Source: Druceiella hillmani
Lineage: Eukaryota > Arthropoda > Insecta > Lepidoptera > Hepialidae
Direction: 5' to 3'
Assembly (NCBI GenBank): GCA_039881145.1
Contig: JAYKKI010000027.1
Coordinates: 24,005,001-24,069,000 of the forward strand
DNA length: 64,000 bases
Both the position numbers and the translations under genes were made by a program. The notes under the pieces are model-generated. The model ran no database searches. It was not told the origin of the DNA and worked only from the letters and a program-made list of their open reading frames with translations. Shown here one piece after another: positions 46,061 to 59,523 of this stretch; position 1 is the stretch's first letter; each line of letters starts with the position of its first letter.

Positions 46061-46540
46061 AAGGGAGATGAAAACTCAAAACAAAGGAAATCATAGATCG
46101 AGAGATGAAATATTATTGGTAATAACGACAAGCTTTGATTGCAAGTTATCATAAGAAATCAGTTTAAACTAGTTTTTATGAAGCATCATACCATTTCGTG
46201 CTTCAACTTGACCTATAACCATTTGCATACTAGAAATATGATATAGTGTAGAAGGTACTTTTTTAATGTTGATTATAGGTTTTTCACAGTCTTGTTTGCA
46301 TAGGACCTGTTGTATAAGGAACTTAATAAGTAAACAGACAAAGAAATAAATCTATTACTTTATAGGTTATATTTGTCATTATATTACAAAGCTAGTTTTT
46401 ATGACTATTGACTTACTAATTATGAATGAATTTATTTATTTATTTAATATGCAACCCTAGCCTTGTTTATTAATTAAATATATATATAACCAGAAGGCCG
46501 GTCAAAATAAACATTCAATTGTTCAACAATTTGTTCAAGA
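46060..46540. other. AT-rich spacer after block A
   Basis: No repeat partner in the window and no meaningful open frame. A run of TTTATTTATTTA lies near 46432. Confidence 0.4.
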
Positions 46541-46544
46541 TCAA

Positions 46545-46730
46545 AGTTAGCAAATTTGTTTTTTTTTTCATTTTTTAGCAAAACGGTAAGTTTTATCATA
46601 AAAATGGATCAGATATAAATTGTAGACCATGCATTTATCTATAAGAATTATTGTTACAATTTTTTTCTACGAATCACCATTTCTGAAATATAGCTGTTCA
46701 ATAAGTTTAAAAAGATGTGTTCTCAATAAT
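46545..46730 (+). repeat. Inverted repeat pair, left member
   Basis: These bases match the reverse strand of 47585-47765. Shared words are ACGGTAAGTTTTATCATAAA at 46585 and TTTCTGAAATATAGC at about 46681. Divergence is substantial. The pair brackets about 850 bases that hold the gene scrap at 46985-47240. Confidence 0.8.
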
Positions 46731-46984
46731 ATGTTCAGGTTTCCACGCCACCTGTGAGGTAATGTACTTGGCGCGTTTTTTAACGTGCTTTCCCTAGTAG
46801 GCCTATTCCACGAGCTATTGTGGTCCTGCTCAATTAAATAATATTTTATTAAAACATATGGTATATTTAGAAATAATGAAAGTGGTGTGAATTATAAATA
46901 ATTGGGGAAAACAATTCATCTGATATCTTTTTCGTACTAAGTTTGACTAAGAATATCATGGTCTTTATCAGTAAAATTTAGGTA

Positions 46985-47240
46985 TGCTCTAGTACGAGGA
47001 GGATATGAGTGTACTTTTACGATACTGCACATGAATTGTCACAGATTTCTGGTCTTTCAAGTATTCTGAAAATTCATCACCTCTTTCAACACTTGCATCA
47101 ATGAACATCTTCATGCCACGATCAACAGTAACAATTTCACTTTCAGTCAAAGGTTTACTTCAAAAAAAGCCAAATTGCGACGTTTCTTAAAAACTAAAAA
47201 CGCCACAAATTTTATTTAGGAAATGTTAGCAGTAACTACG
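46985..47240 (-). pseudogene. Fragment of an unclassified repetitive insect-type protein
   Basis: On the reverse strand an open stretch reads LTESEIVTVDRGMKMFIDAS followed by ERGDEFSEYLKDQKSVTIHV, ending at a stop near 46995. This resembles, from memory, the N-terminal region of uncharacterised multicopy proteins of aphids and other insects, in which RGLKTLI, ER-DEF and a VH-C-K pattern recur; the Cys is replaced here by Gln-Tyr. Upstream, CGVFSF and a stop at about 47200-47215 are compatible with the start of that family. The region is bracketed by an inverted repeat pair, so it may be cargo of a small element. Identification is tentative. Confidence 0.4.
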
Positions 47241-47432
47241 TGTTTTCACTACTTCCTTCGTAGTTCGTTCAATATTAATAGTATTTCGTTTAGGTCTTTG
47301 AAAAATGAGCTGGTATACGAGTGTTGCCATGCAGGTAATTGAATAACAGACAGATGTTAGTTAAGACCATACGTACATATAAAATGAGGGAACGGATATC
47401 TTTCGAATTTATATTCTCAGAATCGTAAAATT

Positions 47433-47433
<1 letters not shown>

Positions 47434-47494
<61 letters not shown>
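47434..47494. repeat. (TG)n(TA)n microsatellite
   Basis: A short TG run passes into about 54 bases of TA dinucleotides. Confidence 0.97.
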
Positions 47495-47496
<2 letters not shown>

Positions 47497-47584
47497 TTAC
47501 ATAGACCAATATTTTTACTTGTATTGCGGATTCTATAATGTTTAGGCGACGTACTCATGCATATTACAAAGAACACAGTTGTTT

Positions 47585-47765
47585 TCTCGCTATATCTCAG
47601 AAATAATGATTCTGAGAAAAAAAAGTGTGAAAACAATTTTTATAGATAATTGTATGATCTATAATTGTTGTTTGATCTATTTTTATGATAAAACTTACCG
47701 TTCGGCTGAAAAATGCAAAAAAGCCATATTTGCAAAATTTGATCTTAGATAATATTTTTTTGCAC
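47585..47765 (-). repeat. Inverted repeat pair, right member
   Basis: This is the partner of 46545-46730. A 70-residue frame runs through it on the reverse strand (47597-47809), but the left member does not keep that frame, so it is not annotated as a gene. Confidence 0.8.
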
Positions 47766-47829
47766 ATATGGAATCTATGGGGACATTTTGTTCTCATAAT
47801 TCTTAACAATTTTCACCTCTATGAGAATT

Positions 47830-49250
47830 ATTGTAAGCTTACCCCTATTTTTTGAGCTAACTTGACCGGACCACAATTACTCATGTATGAACCTAAATAG
47901 GTATACTATCATAAATATAATCTTCTTTTCCAGCCAACAATTTCAAGATTTCTAATTTTTAAACATTTTTATTTTTGGTGTAGTAAATACCACATATGTA
48001 CTAAATTTAAGGTTTCTAGCTTTTCCAAAGTGGCTTATATGTTTTGATAATCTGCCATTGGGTTAGTGATTGAACATTCCTCGAAGTTGATAACTTTAAT
48101 TCTAAATATCTTGGAAATTTCTACAGATAAAAACTTGAAATTTGGAGTGCAATTATGAACGATAACGAAGAAAACTAAAATTTAAAACTTTGTATGCATT
48201 CTTATTTATTTCTATTTTTTTACACAAATTTTCCATTTTCTCTATATCTTTTACATTTTTCTAATTTTGTAAATCGCTTTCTCTAATAATTCAGTTCCTT
48301 ATCTCAGTCATATATTATTTGGTCTTTCATATGTTCTAATTTTCCATTCGTATTCTTTTGCCTATGTTCTCTAGTAGTGATTATTATATATCAAATGGCA
48401 TTACCGTTCGTTTCTTAATTTTCAAAGTTAAATCTAGTGCCATATTATGGCTAAATTATTCCATAACGAAAAGTTTTCCTCGTTTTATCTTTAAGGATAT
48501 TTATTTTCGAAATTAATTACAGCAGTATCTACTTCATTCAAAATTTGATGAATTTAATTATTCCTAACTCTTAAATTATTTTATTTTTTTATAATTTTAA
48601 ATACACCAACTCATAACTATTTCAAATAAAAGTATGGTTGGTTTCATACTTTCATCATAACCTCTCGATGTTTCTTGTCATATATCATTTGACGTGTATA
48701 ATTTTATTTCGATCAGGAAGAGTGACTGCGTACTCGCTCCGGTTTTGATATACGAAACAAGACTTTATCCGAATCCATTTGCAAATTGATTGATGCGTAA
48801 AAGGCAGGCGCGGATCTGGCATACGCGCATTGCTCAAAGGTGGATTTTTGACAAAGTTTTGTATTGCAGGAGGTGTTCATATGAAATCGACGGAAAAAAT
48901 CGTTATCGATTCATATGTAATGTTAATTATTGAGATAGTTTTCAAGGAAAAAATAACCATTAAACAGTTTAGTATATATTTAAAATAATAAGATTAAAAT
49001 TTTAATGCAAAGAATACGAAGCGTTTTTAAAAAACGGAGAAACAAGTTTATATGAAATTTTCCACCCCTGTATTATATTTAAATATAAATTATCAATGAA
49101 AGTACATTGTGGGGTAAATAATATCTAATATCATTAATTATTTAAACCTTTGTAAAGAAATTAAAACGGAATGTGTAAATAAAAAAAAAAGGAAATTGGT
49201 TTTAAAAAAGAAAAGATTGGAGAAAAAGGATAACATGAAATAAATTTAAT
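47830..49250. other. AT-rich spacer with one GC-richer patch at 48715-48880
   Basis: Nothing in the block set matches. The patch 48715-48880 has several CpG words (TACTCGCTCCGG, GGCAGGCGCGGATC, CATACGCGCATTG) and might be an exon or promoter scrap, but no frame continues through it. Confidence 0.4.
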
Positions 49251-49255
49251 TAATT

Positions 49256-49471
49256 ATGGATAGGGGAGCATTCAAATATTATGGAAGCAGGTTTAGGGAA
49301 GAGGAGGATGGTTTTTTTTATATACTGACAAACAGAGAGATGAACGTACTAGAAATTATGCATAAGTTAGAATATGAAATAACAAAATTAAATTACAAGG
49401 TATTAATAAAATATTTCATAATAGATTATATACCAATGTATATTCCACTCCCAGGAATTCAAAGTTTCTGA
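49256..49471 (+). CDS. Unrecognised 71-residue open frame at the edge of block Y copy 2
   Basis: The frame starts MDRGAFKYYGSRFREEEDGF and ends PLPGIQSF. Its last 15 codons fall in block Y, whose copy 1 (18430-18480) has a different reading. The first part is purine-rich and has no partner in the window. No family is recognised, and it may be chance. Confidence 0.15.
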   Translation: MDRGAFKYYGSRFREEEDGFFYILTNREMNVLEIMHKLEYEITKLNYKVLIKYFIIDYIPMYIPLPGIQSF

Positions 49472-49762
49472 GAATAGTTTTTAGTATAGACAATCTTGTA
49501 ATTTTTAATTTTATTAATTTAAAAAAAATTAAGAAGCGAATGCGAGCAGATTATCACGACTTAGATTACGATTTATATGCAAGTCCCGTAGACTTAATAA
49601 CTATCGGATGCCTTATACTTATAAATAATTTTAAATAAATTTACACATCAATCCTAAGTAATTCACGCCAACAAAGTCGGTAGAAAATGGAAAATGGATG
49701 ACCTAAATTTTTCTAATTTTCACATAAGGAGCTGAAAAAATAATTTTAATTTTAAAATTACT

Positions 49763-49766
<4 letters not shown>

Positions 49767-49818
<52 letters not shown>
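49767..49818. repeat. (TA)n microsatellite
   Basis: About 26 AT dinucleotides inside block Y copy 2; the same site in copy 1 (near 18815) has none. Confidence 0.97.
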
Positions 49819-49821
<3 letters not shown>

Positions 49822-50559
49822 TAATTCCTTTCGCAATAAAATGAATAAATGGGTAGTACTCTAAGTGATAAAAGGAAGAACTGGCTATCCACCATAAAAA
49901 CGATTTACGATTAAGTAGCGGCATCTATTTATTTATGGAGAATTCTTAAAAAGGCGATTTTCTTCATTTTGAAGGTCTCATTATTTTGAAAGATAGAAAT
50001 CCACGCTGGGCAGACATGTGGCCAAAATATAGTAATACGAAAAATTACAGACAATTCGAAATAGATACACTCCATTACGGCGTAAGCATATGATACATAT
50101 TAATAAAGTGTTTCAGAATTAAAAACGTACTATTTTTAATAGGTTCTATTTTTCGGAATACAAACTATGAAAAAAATTAGTTTATACAATGACAATAATT
50201 AATGTTATCGTCAATAATACCGTTAGTCTATGATACTTTTCAAAAAGGACGATAAATTATCAGTACCAAAATATAAAAATGCTGACAAGTGTAAATATTC
50301 TCGAAATATTTTCTGTTTAAAGTTATTTAAAGCAGAAAAATTTTTCTCCCAATAAATATACTTCCTTGTTTTTAAGTGTTTTTTATTGTATTAGGTTTCA
50401 GTAAATAAATTAAAGAAACGAAACTTACTTCGTCTTCTGTTCTAGTGTCACAGCCCAAGGCTCTTCTAGTTTAATATGGAGTACAATAACATTTTAGGGA
50501 AAGACACAGTTAAATTACTTTACCACGCAAAATTATATTACAATTTTTTTCCAAGATGC

Positions 50560-50810
50560 GACTAAATAATTACGATCGACTTTTTGACTGGCATTTCGTG
50601 ATGGAACCTCAATCGGCGCCACTGGTTTCAACTGGTTTAAAGAGTTCAAGCATCGACCACGTAACGATCTCAATGATGATCCGTACTAGAGACAAATTTC
50701 AACAGCAACACCTGAAAATAAAGTTAATGCTGTACGACACGCGATGTACCCTGACAATAGAATTAATTACCCATCAGAAGATTAGACAAATTTAGTCATG
50801 GTATGATCAA
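50560..50810 (+). pseudogene. Mariner transposase N-terminal fossil, second copy
   Basis: FNWFKEFKHRPRNDLNDDP is read at about 50625-50685. After a stop and a shift, STATPENKVNAVRHA follows. These are the same motifs, at the same place in block Y, as at 19570-19865. The two fossils share the same loss of the catalytic part, so they descend from one dead insertion copied with the block. The 79-residue open frame 50556-50795 is a frame-shifted reading across this fossil. Confidence 0.82.
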
Positions 50811-53035
50811 AATTAAAAAAAAAATCTAAATGGGTGTTTAAGCATCAGGAAACTTTGTATTTGATAAGATGATAGTTTCTTACTGAAGTATGATGCTTAT
50901 GACCTTTCATATTGCAGTATGAACTTGGTAATTTTTTTTTATATTTCATAGCTATTTTGACATTCTTGATGCCTAGAAATTAACATACGCCTCAATTAAA
51001 TATATGTTCAGTTTAAAAAAGTTGCCAAGTTAAAACATCAGTAATTGAACTTGAAACGTGCGTTACTTTATTCTTGTGGGATGCTTCGGTACAAGCTTCA
51101 AGTAGAAACCGAACTTGGTAAAGGTTCAAATTTAAAGTCTTTTATCATTGACTGAATATTCCGAAGAGAACTTGGTTTGTTTTTTACATTTTTCTGTTTT
51201 GCCTTTGAAATCTTTTTTATACCTGAATTACAGAATAACATCTTTTGGATCGTTTTTAAATTTTATTGAATATAAAAGATCTCTGTCTACTTTTCTAAGT
51301 CACCCATTTTTCGATTATGACCAGTGGTGCCTGTACCATGATAATATATAAAAGTAAGATCTCTTTGTCTGGAGTTTTCTAATACACTATGAACGATATA
51401 TAATGCAAATCGGCTTCGTAAAAAATGACATTTCATTTTATTTTACTATCGTATTTTTCTTGGGCTTTGAACTTTAATTAGACTCGACAGGTTCATAGCT
51501 CTAACTAGTTTAGAATATATTTAAGCACAACAATCACCTATATATAAAACTCTTGCCAAGTAACGATACATTTTTTTTTTCAGGTCTTTCACAAATATTT
51601 TTCATAACCTTTTTATTGTTCCTGTTCTATACAATTCTACCTAAATTCTCAATTTAAATTCTATAGTTGCCTTGAAGATATTTAGTATCTTTTGATTATC
51701 GGTCAGTGAGTGTTTAAAATCTACGAATTTTGGGGGTATCGTTTAATTGCGTAGGTAAAAATCTGTAGGAATTCCATATCACAATATTTAAGTGAGTGCC
51801 TCAATGCGAAATTATTTCGATCAAATCGCATTAATAGTTATAACTAAACAAGCAACATGCAATGTTATTTTTGGTAAGTCTCTAAAATAATAATCGCTAA
51901 AGCGATATATTTTTAAAGGTAAAATTGAAATAAATTTTTATAAATATCTTAATAACAATACTACCCTTATATGTATAACTTTTTTTTTGAACTCTTTTAG
52001 TGATTACGAACCACTTTAAATAGGATTTACGATCGTACTTCACATAATTATTTCGAATGAATACTCATCATTTATTAATTACTACATAGAGGCCTATTAA
52101 TTTTGTAGTAATCAGACACATGGCATATCTTATATCAAAGCTGCGTATATATGCACCTATAATATATCTTTTTTATATGTTGTGAAGAGAATGTTTACCA
52201 GAATTATGGTTTTTCCTAAATTCAACGTTCATCATAAAAATGACAAAAATTAAGTTTTCATTTATGATAACTTTTCCCAACTCACGTAGATTCAAATTTT
52301 TTCAGAATTTAAAAACAGAAAAAGGCATGGCGTTCTTTCATCGAATTTCTTGTCTTTGAAGATTCCGTTTTATGACAATTAGGTCCACTGATATTGATTT
52401 TACATTCCCGAGAAGTTATTACCGTTTATTAATTAGTTATTCTTTGCCCTTGTATGTCTTTCTAATAAAGATAAAAAGTAATGGTTTTGTTTACTATAAT
52501 TGACTCTATTTCACGTAAATTAAACTCGCTTGGCAAAGTTAAAGGTACAAATTAAATGTCGGTAAATAAGCTTGATGTAGGGTAAAGGACCCAGGCTGGT
52601 ACAAGATGGCCAAGGAAATATATATTTTCACAATCCGCGTTGTTAATATTTTTTGTACTAATTTGGGTCCTTTATAAATTGTATTCCAGTTTCTTTCAAT
52701 ACATTATTTTGACAAAATTACTGAAAAGTGTAGTCGTCGTTGCATGAGCTCGATACGAGGATAGTCTATAGAACAGGTACAATCAAGAATTTGGCATAGT
52801 GCCTGATAATTTGTGTTTTATTATTTATTTAACTTTTGCAATGCACATATTTATTAATATTTCTCATATTAATATTCCTCATATCTGTCTCTAGCATTTT
52901 GACAAGATCTTATCCGAAATTGAGTAAGTGTAACAGAGTAAACGATTCAGTTCTATATTTTGAAAACCTTACATTACCACTTATATTACCGTTGAGATTG
53001 ACGTTGTTGACAAAGGTGTCAATGTTTCCGTTTCT

Positions 53036-53440
53036 TTGACTGCCAGCAAAACTCCATATAATCTTTGGCGTGGAATTAAACCAAATATAATTCACCTCCC
53101 ATCTTCGGTAGTCCAATAATGGTTCATATTTCATAAGAAAGGAGACTAAAATGGCAAAAAACTTCAAGAAGAATGTTTTAAAATGTTTTTCTAAAACTAT
53201 AAAACAGTACACATAGGGTACATGACTCTATAAAAAACAAAGTTACTACGTGTCGAGGTTTTATCAGGGACTTCCAGAAAGCTGGAGAATGTAACCATCT
53301 ATATTAAAAATACATCGTTATTGGAGTCTTATAACATACCTGAATTTGTAGTCAAGGCAGAGCCATCCGATAATTCTACATCCATTGTGTCAAATTAAAA
53401 TGATGTTCAAAAGTTACAATTGGTGGAGAAAAACTAACAG
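53036..53440. other. Junction DNA between block Y and the LINE
   Basis: The reverse-strand frame 52910-53212 (100 residues) spans the block Y end and this junction. Its frame is not kept in the left-arm match, so it is considered chance. Nothing else is recognised. Confidence 0.4.
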
Positions 53441-53445
53441 GTGAT

Positions 53446-54440
53446 ATTCTTCTTCTTAGTCGTGCACTCTTGACAGAGTGGTGATGATCATGATTCGGCC
53501 GGTTCCTTCGCCACTGCCGCCCTCGCGATGTGACGCCATGTAGTTCGGTGTTTTGCGGAGTGAGAGCAGTCATTTACACTGGAGTGCGTCGCAGAATTTA
53601 TTAGGTCTGTCCACCGTGTCGGAGAGCGTCCGCGGGATCGTTTGCCTTCGACTTTGCCTTGCACCACCAGTCGTTCCATGGAGTCCTCATTACCGGTGAC
53701 ATGTCCAAAGAAATTGAGGATTTGCTATTGCACAGTCGACCATAATCTCTCTTTGATGTTAAGTTCCTTGAGGATCGAAACGTTGGTTCGGTGCGCGGTC
53801 CATGGGATCATAAGCAAACTCCTCCAGCACCACATTTCCAGCGCGTCAATTTTGTGGCGGTCTTGCATCCTCAGGGTCCACGTCTCAGCTCCATATAGAA
53901 AAATCGGAAAGACCAGGCATTTCATAAGCCGAACCTTTGTGTTTCTGGTTATTCTGCGGTCTTTCCAGAGTTTTGTGAGTTTTTTCACTGATGATTTCGT
54001 CACGGCGCAACGTCTGCGAAACTCATCCTCGCAACCTCATTCATTAGCGATAGTGGAGCTCAGATATACGTAGCTCTTCACTACCTGGCATCCTGCTATA
54101 TTTTGGATGTTCGGTTGGTTATTGTTAGCACGATTTACAATCATCATTTTAGTATTATCGCGATTGATTGTAAGCCCAAACTCCAATGCTGTGGTCTCCA
54201 ATCGTTGTAGGAGAGACTCGATTTCATCTTTTGTTGACGCTAGGAGGGTGGTGTCATCTGAGTATCTCAAGTTTGATATCTTCCGACACCCCACCGATAT
54301 TCCCTTATTCCAATCTTCAAGAACTATACGCATTAGGTATTCTGTGTATATGTTAAAGAGAAGAGGAGATAATATACAGCCCTGTCTAAAACCTGCTTGC
54401 GATTTGAAGCGTTCGGGGTCAATACCAACCACAAAACACC
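53446..54440 (-). mobile_element. RTE-like LINE (insect endonuclease-RT type), 5'-truncated
   Basis: Reverse strand, from 54440: the later RT motifs, thumb, and C-terminal tail, then a short 3' region ending GCACGACTAAGAAGAAGAAT at about 53449-53468. The GAAGAA tail is typical of this insect LINE family. The element is GC-richer than its flanks, with clear edges near 54440 and 53446. It is a different element from the one at 1-932. Plus-strand open frames at 53642-54073 and 54107-54496 are antisense shadows. Confidence 0.9.
53488..54435 (-). pseudogene. Reverse transcriptase C-terminal half with YSDD box
   Basis: FKSQAGFRQGCILSPLLFN (54356-54410) is followed by LRYSDDTTLLAS, with the catalytic YSDD box at 54252-54263 intact. 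Then come GLTINRDNTKMMI and GCQVVKSYVYLSSTI, ending near 54037. After a frame change, 53725-54003 reads KLTKLWKDRRITRNTKVRL, FLYGAETWTLRMQDRHKIDA and WTAHRTNVSILKEL. After a second change, 53488-53679 reads MERLVVQGKVEGKRSRGRSP and ends AKEPAES, the natural stop. Endonuclease and first RT motifs are absent. Two frame breaks make it inactive, but motif conservation suggests it is one of the younger elements here. Confidence 0.9.
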
Positions 54441-54469
54441 ATAAAACAGGTGATATAAGTAGACTCAAA

Positions 54470-55684
<1,215 letters not shown>

Positions 55685-55799
55685 TATATGCTTTTGATGT
55701 ATCAACGATTTGTCTTTATTATGACTCATAAAGGAGAATGCATACTGGCAATACAATTCTTTCTAAATGATATATTCATCAAATGAATTTAAAAAAAAT

Positions 55800-55900
55800 A
55801 TTTTTTTATTTCTTATAACATACCCAAATAACGTAAATTACGCAAATTGCAAAACATATCCCAAGTTACGTAATTAAATATCCCAAATTACATAATAATT
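55800..55900. repeat. Short degenerate repeats around CCCAAATTACGTAA
   Basis: Variants of CCCAA followed by TACGTAA-like or TACATAA-like words occur at about 55824, 55860 and 55883. This is a short imperfect array at the edge of block Y copy 3. Confidence 0.5.
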
Positions 55901-56991
55901 AAAAAACTTCTTGTAAGAATTGAATAAAAATAGCATCGTGTTCAATGTCTTGTTTTCGAAGATTACATTTCATATCAACAACGTCGAATGATCTCTTTAC
56001 TTTCGCCTGTTTTCCTTGTATGTCCTTCGAATTCAGGTCAAAAATAATGTTTTTATTGTAACTGACTTCACTTTATGTAGGTATGTAGGTTAAAGTCCGT
56101 ACGCGAATTTAATGGTAGAAATAAAAAGTCGCCAAATGGAAAAAGTCGAGCGTACATAACACGGTCCTAGATGGTTGTAAGGTTAAGGAAACATATATGT
56201 TTTCACAGGTCCCGTCGTTGATATGGTATTTGAAACAGCTTTATTGCTTTAATTTGGTTTCTGTTTTAGTCTAAATCAATAAATTATTTTTAATGTAATT
56301 ATCAAAAAGTGGTAAACAGTTATCGTTTTGTGAACCCAATATGATTATAGTCTAAAGAAAATCCACAATCAAAAATTTTAACAAAAGTAAACCACAAAAA
56401 GAGTAAATTTGGTACTGAGTATAGTTTATCTAATAATATATACCTATGTTTATTTAATTTTTAAGTAAAATATAGTTGAGATTTAATTGCATATTAGTTT
56501 TCCTCATATCCGTTACTGTTATCTGTTGTCAACAATTCTTTAACTATTGTCAACAATTTTGACAATATACACACTGTGGTGATCTAATAGTTGAATGTTT
56601 GAGTTTACGCTGTTTCCATAGCATAAGATAGAAAGGGGAATTCCCACTCCACTATGGAACGCAGTTTAGTGAGGTACTACTATACTTCTAGATAACTAAA
56701 TATTCAAGATATCAATTTAGCAATGTGATTGAAGATCAAACATAATTTTTTTAATGTCGTTATAAATATCTTGTAATTTAGTCATTAAAATCTATAACTA
56801 CTAACGCTATGAAATAGATCACCCTAACTGAATAACAATTAAAATATTGACTATATTTAGCGTTAATTATATAGAAATTCATTATTCACAATTAAATGAA
56901 CTACGTGATGTAGTATTATTTCTATTTTCTTTAAGTTCTATACCACGACCTAGGTTTCATTGTATTACAACATCAAGTACAACATACAAGT

Positions 56992-56993
<2 letters not shown>

Positions 56994-57058
<65 letters not shown>

Positions 57059-57072
57059 GTACATATATATAT
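56994..57072. repeat. (TA)n microsatellite with CATATGTACATA border
   Basis: About 58 bases of AT dinucleotides end in ACATATGTACATATATAT, the same border as at 10476. Confidence 0.97.
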
Positions 57073-57109
57073 CGTATTTAATAACATTTGAACTGAATGT
57101 TAAATTATA

Positions 57110-57420
57110 ATTAAGAAAAAGATCCATAGTGCATGAAAATCTCTTCATGATAAGTCTCTAAATGCAGGTAAATAGTGAATGATGAGGCTTCATACTGCAA
57201 GGTTCCTGTCCTGAGTAATGCGTATCTCTCGCTCCCTCTAGATTACTCGACCCCACCGAGCAGATATGGAGGGGTATCACTCTGACGCCGCCCTGAATTT
57301 AGTGGCGGAATCTCTTTGAATTTTAAATTAATCATAACTTCTACTCGTTTGTGGCAGGGGTTATATAAAATAGTAAGCGAATGAACCTAGCTGTTTATTT
57401 CAGGATGCTGTTTTAATGGT
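57110..57420 (+). promoter_or_regulatory. Block P variant with TATA-like run
   Basis: CTAGATTACTCGACCCC at 57238-57254, then a GGGG-containing complement at 57271-57275, TCTCTTTGAATTTTAAATTA at 57310, CTACTCGTTTG at 57341 and TTATATAAAATAG at 57361-57373. The hairpin loop is longer here than in other copies. Confidence 0.45.
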
Positions 57421-57909
57421 AAGGGGTATTGTGTCAAAATTTTATTTAAGCGCTTTTGATTTAGACAGCTTAAGAGTGTATCCGTTCGACATAGCTGAAA
57501 ATATTGTATTGGTTAAATGATTATTTCTTTGCTTAAGGCAGATTTTGAACATATCTGTACAATACACGAGTATTACCTCGATACTTTATATTCTTTCAAT
57601 GAATGAAATGTTGTCTCACTATTATCTTTCATTTCAATAAATTGAAGCGGATTTTATATCATCAAAGCTATTGCTACACCCGTGACACCTGACTCAACTT
57701 AGTAATGTCAGGAAATATACGAGCGTTTTCGTATCATATTGATATACTTAACGTTTCTTACAGACCGGTACCGGTGATTAAGAACTGTGAAATATGAAGG
57801 CATGTGTTATTTTCTGAGATTTAAGCACACTTGGAACAAATTTTCAGTTAATTCGTCAATTGCAGTGAAGTTTGAGTTTATCAATGATGATATGTGCTGA
57901 AATAAATGA

Positions 57910-59225
57910 TTTTTTATTTATACTTTTTCAGTCTCCGTGTTATAAATTTTCGGTCAATTTGCGAAGAGGTTAAGGTATTTTTATGACAAATAGTATGGTT
58001 TTTTGCATTTTATATTTATTCAAATAAAATATTTCTCAAATAGATTCATTTTTATTAGGAATAATTATGGTATCAGTAAGGAAATTATTACACTGTATAA
58101 ATACCATAGATACGTCATGAAAAGTTTCGACGAAAGATTTCAGTACATTTCTATAATAACAGTAATAATTTTACGTTGCAACACTAAAAACGAAATTCGA
58201 CATTATTTTTTAACAATTAATATGAGGAACAGATACTTTTTGCTTTTTAAGTAACATTAAGTGTGTCATCAATATTTTTTGCTTTATTAGAAATAATCAG
58301 ACTACATAAATATTTAGAGAAAAGCCTTGGACTCAAAGACGTAATAAGTTTCCAGGTAATTTATAAAACGGACAGAAATATGGGGACAAGGAATTTTAAG
58401 GAAATTTTATCGTATAATTTTCGCTTTCAAATTCTCTTAAATAATTTTAGGTCATTATAAATAGAACCTTCATAAATGTAGAAGGTCGACTAATGGCGAC
58501 ATTTTGTCTTTTTGTTACCAGGGAAAGCTATATAAATCTATAACATGCAATGAGATCATATGTCTCGAATCTAATATCTGCTATACTGATTTGAATTTCC
58601 CACCATTTATTACAATTGTTTCATCAAAGATAAGATAATAGTTTTGCATTTTATTAGTTTGATACTAATTTCATAATAGTTTTATAATTTATAACATCCA
58701 CGAAGTCTGCAGTCGCCATTTACTTTTTTACCTCAAATATTATGATAAGAATTTTCGTCTATTAGAATGCGTAAACCTAATTATGAAAAAATTGCAATTT
58801 TATTACATGTATAGATTAATTTTAAAAATGTAATATGGTCCATTAATAAACTAGAAACTTTGACTAGAAAGATCATTTCTATACTTTATAGAAAATATCT
58901 ATGATTTTTAGACACATTTAATGGGAAAAAAATTTTTACCATAATTATAACTCAAACCTAATAAGTGTAAATACATCGGTAAATTATGTTAATTTGTATA
59001 AACTTATAAAGTTAAAATACAATTCAGTGCATATAAATTTATATAACAATAGAAACAATTATTTTAGTGGTTAATTATGTGTTATGAAATAACCCTGGCT
59101 TGTATAATTAATTTAATCCAATGGAAGGCGCCAATCGAAAAAGTAAACTAAAGTTTTTGTTTATCTATATTTATTATACTATAAAGTGAAAGTAATAAGA
59201 AGAAACAGTGTATCGGTCTAGTATT
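57910..59225. other. AT-rich DNA with chance open frames
   Basis: Open frames at 58003-58254 and 58263-58460 are rich in Ile, Asn, Phe and Lys, with no motif and no partner elsewhere. No repeat block was recognised. Confidence 0.45.
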
Positions 59226-59479
59226 CCAGTATTTGGTTTGTAATGCAGCGCACGTTATTACAACATCATATTACGTCCTTTCGAAATGCTTGTATGTACA
59301 TATTAATAAGATTTATCGCTCGCGCTCCCACTCAGCACATCCTGGTTGCGAGAAATACAAAGGACTCATTTTATTAATTTCAAGTAAGTTTCATTGCAAG
59401 TTAGAATATTCACATATTGAAAGAAGATTTACTGCTCGCCTACACAGCACATCTTAGTTACAAAGCGCTCCTTTCATCA

Positions 59480-59523
<44 letters not shown>

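Larger units (their letters stand above)
49420..53035 (+). repeat. Block Y, copy 2
   Basis: It is the direct partner of 18400-21780, then continues through 52570-53035, which matches the reverse strand of 9210-9650. At 53035 the match ends. Private features are the TA tract at 49767-49818 and the lack of the two small tandem duplications of copy 1. It contains the second mariner fossil. Confidence 0.8.
55900..57910 (+). repeat. Block Y, partial copy 3, ending in block P
   Basis: 55940-56400 matches 52330-52800 and 21330-21780. 57100-57420 matches 21880-22175. 57420-57900 matches the reverse strand of 8090-8760, a part lost from the right arm. It is more diverged than copies 1 and 2. It carries no mariner segment, since it starts downstream of that point. 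Confidence 0.7.

Noticed and set aside
52910..53212. 100-residue reverse-strand open frame
   Set aside because: It crosses the end of block Y into unrelated DNA, and the matching part of the left arm does not keep the frame.
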